This document shows positions 63,449-64,000 of a stretch of 64,000 bases of DNA, in pieces (within the stretch, counting starts at the first letter, position 1; every line of letters begins with the position of its first letter). Below the pieces are notes generated by a model, which saw only the letters and a program-made list of their open reading frames with translations, did no database searches and had not been told where the DNA came from. The stretch spans positions 124,001 to 188,000 of the forward strand of contig JBJXGV010000010.1 in assembly GCA_046160485.1 (NCBI GenBank). Direction: 5' to 3'. Made by a program: the position numbers and the translations under genes. The DNA comes from JBJXGV01 sp046160485. Lineage in GTDB: Bacteria > Orphanbacterota > Orphanbacteria > JBJXGV01.

Positions 63449-64000
63449 CTACCGAACGACGATGAGTTTTCGCGTAGCGGCCATCGGCGCGTCCGCGACG
63501 CGCGCAGCGCCCGGCGCCACGGCGCGCGCGAAGTAGCGGCCGCTCGGCACGACGCGCCCGCGCGCGTCGCGGCCGTCCCACACGATGCCGCGCGATCCTT
63601 CCGCCGCGGCGCCGTCGTAGACCTTCCGCACCAGCGCGCCGCTCGCGTCGAAGATCGAAACCTCGACGCGCGGCAGATCGAACGCGAGCGCGAGCGACAA
63701 CGTGATACTCGAGCCGCGCGGCGACGGATTTGGGCGCGCGGTGAGTTCGATCGCGCGCGATGCGGAGCCGCTCGCGGGGAGCGCCGTCACGGACGGCGTG
63801 GTCGTGAGGACGAGGCGCGGCGTGTCGCTCGACTCGCGGCTTCCGACGACTTGCGGCGCGGACGACCCTGGCGTCGGGCGAATGCCGAGCGTGAGCTTCG
63901 CGGTCCCCGGCGCCGCGGCGATCGCCGCCTGCACCGCGGACGTCACGTCGATCGAAACCGCGGTCCCCGTGCTCGCGAACGGAATCGACCCGAGCACGGC
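63449..64000 (-). CDS. Exported DNRLRE/CBM-like protein with FlgD-like C-terminus, 5' end outside window
   Basis: The C-terminal 183 codons are visible and the gene runs off the right edge. The visible start of the frame (SIDVTSAVQAAIAAAP; LTLGIRPTPG; DTPRLVLTT) matches the end of DNRLRE/disaggregatase-type beta-sandwich domains used to bind carbohydrate. The FlgD-like tail follows with GIVWDGRDARGRVV and SGRYFARA, ending RKLIVVR. It is a further member of the exported, FlgD-tailed set. Confidence 0.78.
   Translation of the reverse strand, partial: AVLGSIPFASTGTAVSIDVTSAVQAAIAAAPGTAKLTLGIRPTPGSSAPQVVGSRESSDTPRLVLTTTPSVTALPASGSASRAIELTARPNPSPRGSSITLSLALAFDLPRVEVSIFDASGALVRKVYDGAAAEGSRGIVWDGRDARGRVVPSGRYFARAVAPGAARVADAPMAATRKLIVVR

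Overview
The window is 64 kb of very GC-rich bacterial DNA, densely coded. Many adjacent genes overlap by 4 bases (ATGA or GTGA), and GTG or TTG starts are frequent. No rRNA, tRNA, CRISPR array, insertion sequence or phage gene was seen. At least six exported proteins end in the FlgD-like Ig sorting domain (a W(D/N)GR(D/G) core followed by (S/A)G(V/R/L)Y). With the TonB receptor/DUF4249 pair, the octaheme cytochrome and the aa3-type oxidase cluster, this points to the FCB superphylum, most likely Candidatus Eisenbacteria or a close relative. That assignment is inference; there is no marker rRNA here.

Layout. 1-2.6 kb: the 5' part of an efflux membrane-fusion lipoprotein and an octaheme hydroxylamine-oxidoreductase-like cytochrome. 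2.9-8.8 kb: housekeeping and accessory genes (YaiI, a membrane protein, a HepT/MntA toxin-antitoxin pair, a methyltransferase/GNAT/flavoprotein/membrane-protein run, a DMT transporter). 8.8-12.6 kb: an ATP-grasp ligase translationally coupled to a zinc peptidase, then a membrane Ser/Thr kinase. 12.7-17.9 kb: DinB, TypA, a GT-C glycosyltransferase and an AI-2E transporter. 18.1-23 kb: formate-THF ligase, a DUF4249 lipoprotein and a TonB receptor. 23.4-30.6 kb: a degenerate PAP2 protein, a kdpE relic, an MBL-fold protein, an LVIVD-repeat protein and a galactose-oxidase-like copper radical oxidase. 30.7-32.6 kb: a one-domain asparaginase, a Cys/Met-rich exported protein and a small outer-membrane barrel.

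32.8-38.6 kb is a complete branched-chain amino-acid type ABC operon (livKHMGF). Its LivG ATPase is extraordinary: two insertions add four predicted membrane helices and a putative periplasmic domain inside a normally soluble nucleotide-binding domain, while every catalytic motif remains. This is the strongest candidate for something undescribed. 38.7-43.0 kb looks like a small accessory patch (nucleotidyltransferase pair, exported proteins, an antitoxin-like gene). 43.0-51.2 kb holds a lipoprotein/phosphoesterase pair, a kinase-TPR protein, an exported unknown, a dimethylargininase-like enzyme and an HNH endonuclease.

51.3-54.7 kb has a DUF2723-type membrane protein, a heptamer repeat and a Cys-rich exported protein. 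54.8-62.1 kb is a divergent respiratory locus: on the minus strand an ABC exporter, SCO1 and DUF420 (oxidase assembly); on the plus strand ctaD-ctaE-ctaF, two small membrane genes and ctaC, behind a good TTGACA promoter. The end carries two more FlgD-tailed exported proteins, the last cut by the window edge. The organism therefore appears to respire with a CuA-type oxidase, may handle nitrogen oxides or hydroxylamine, imports amino acids, and exports a large set of beta-propeller and hydrolase proteins.
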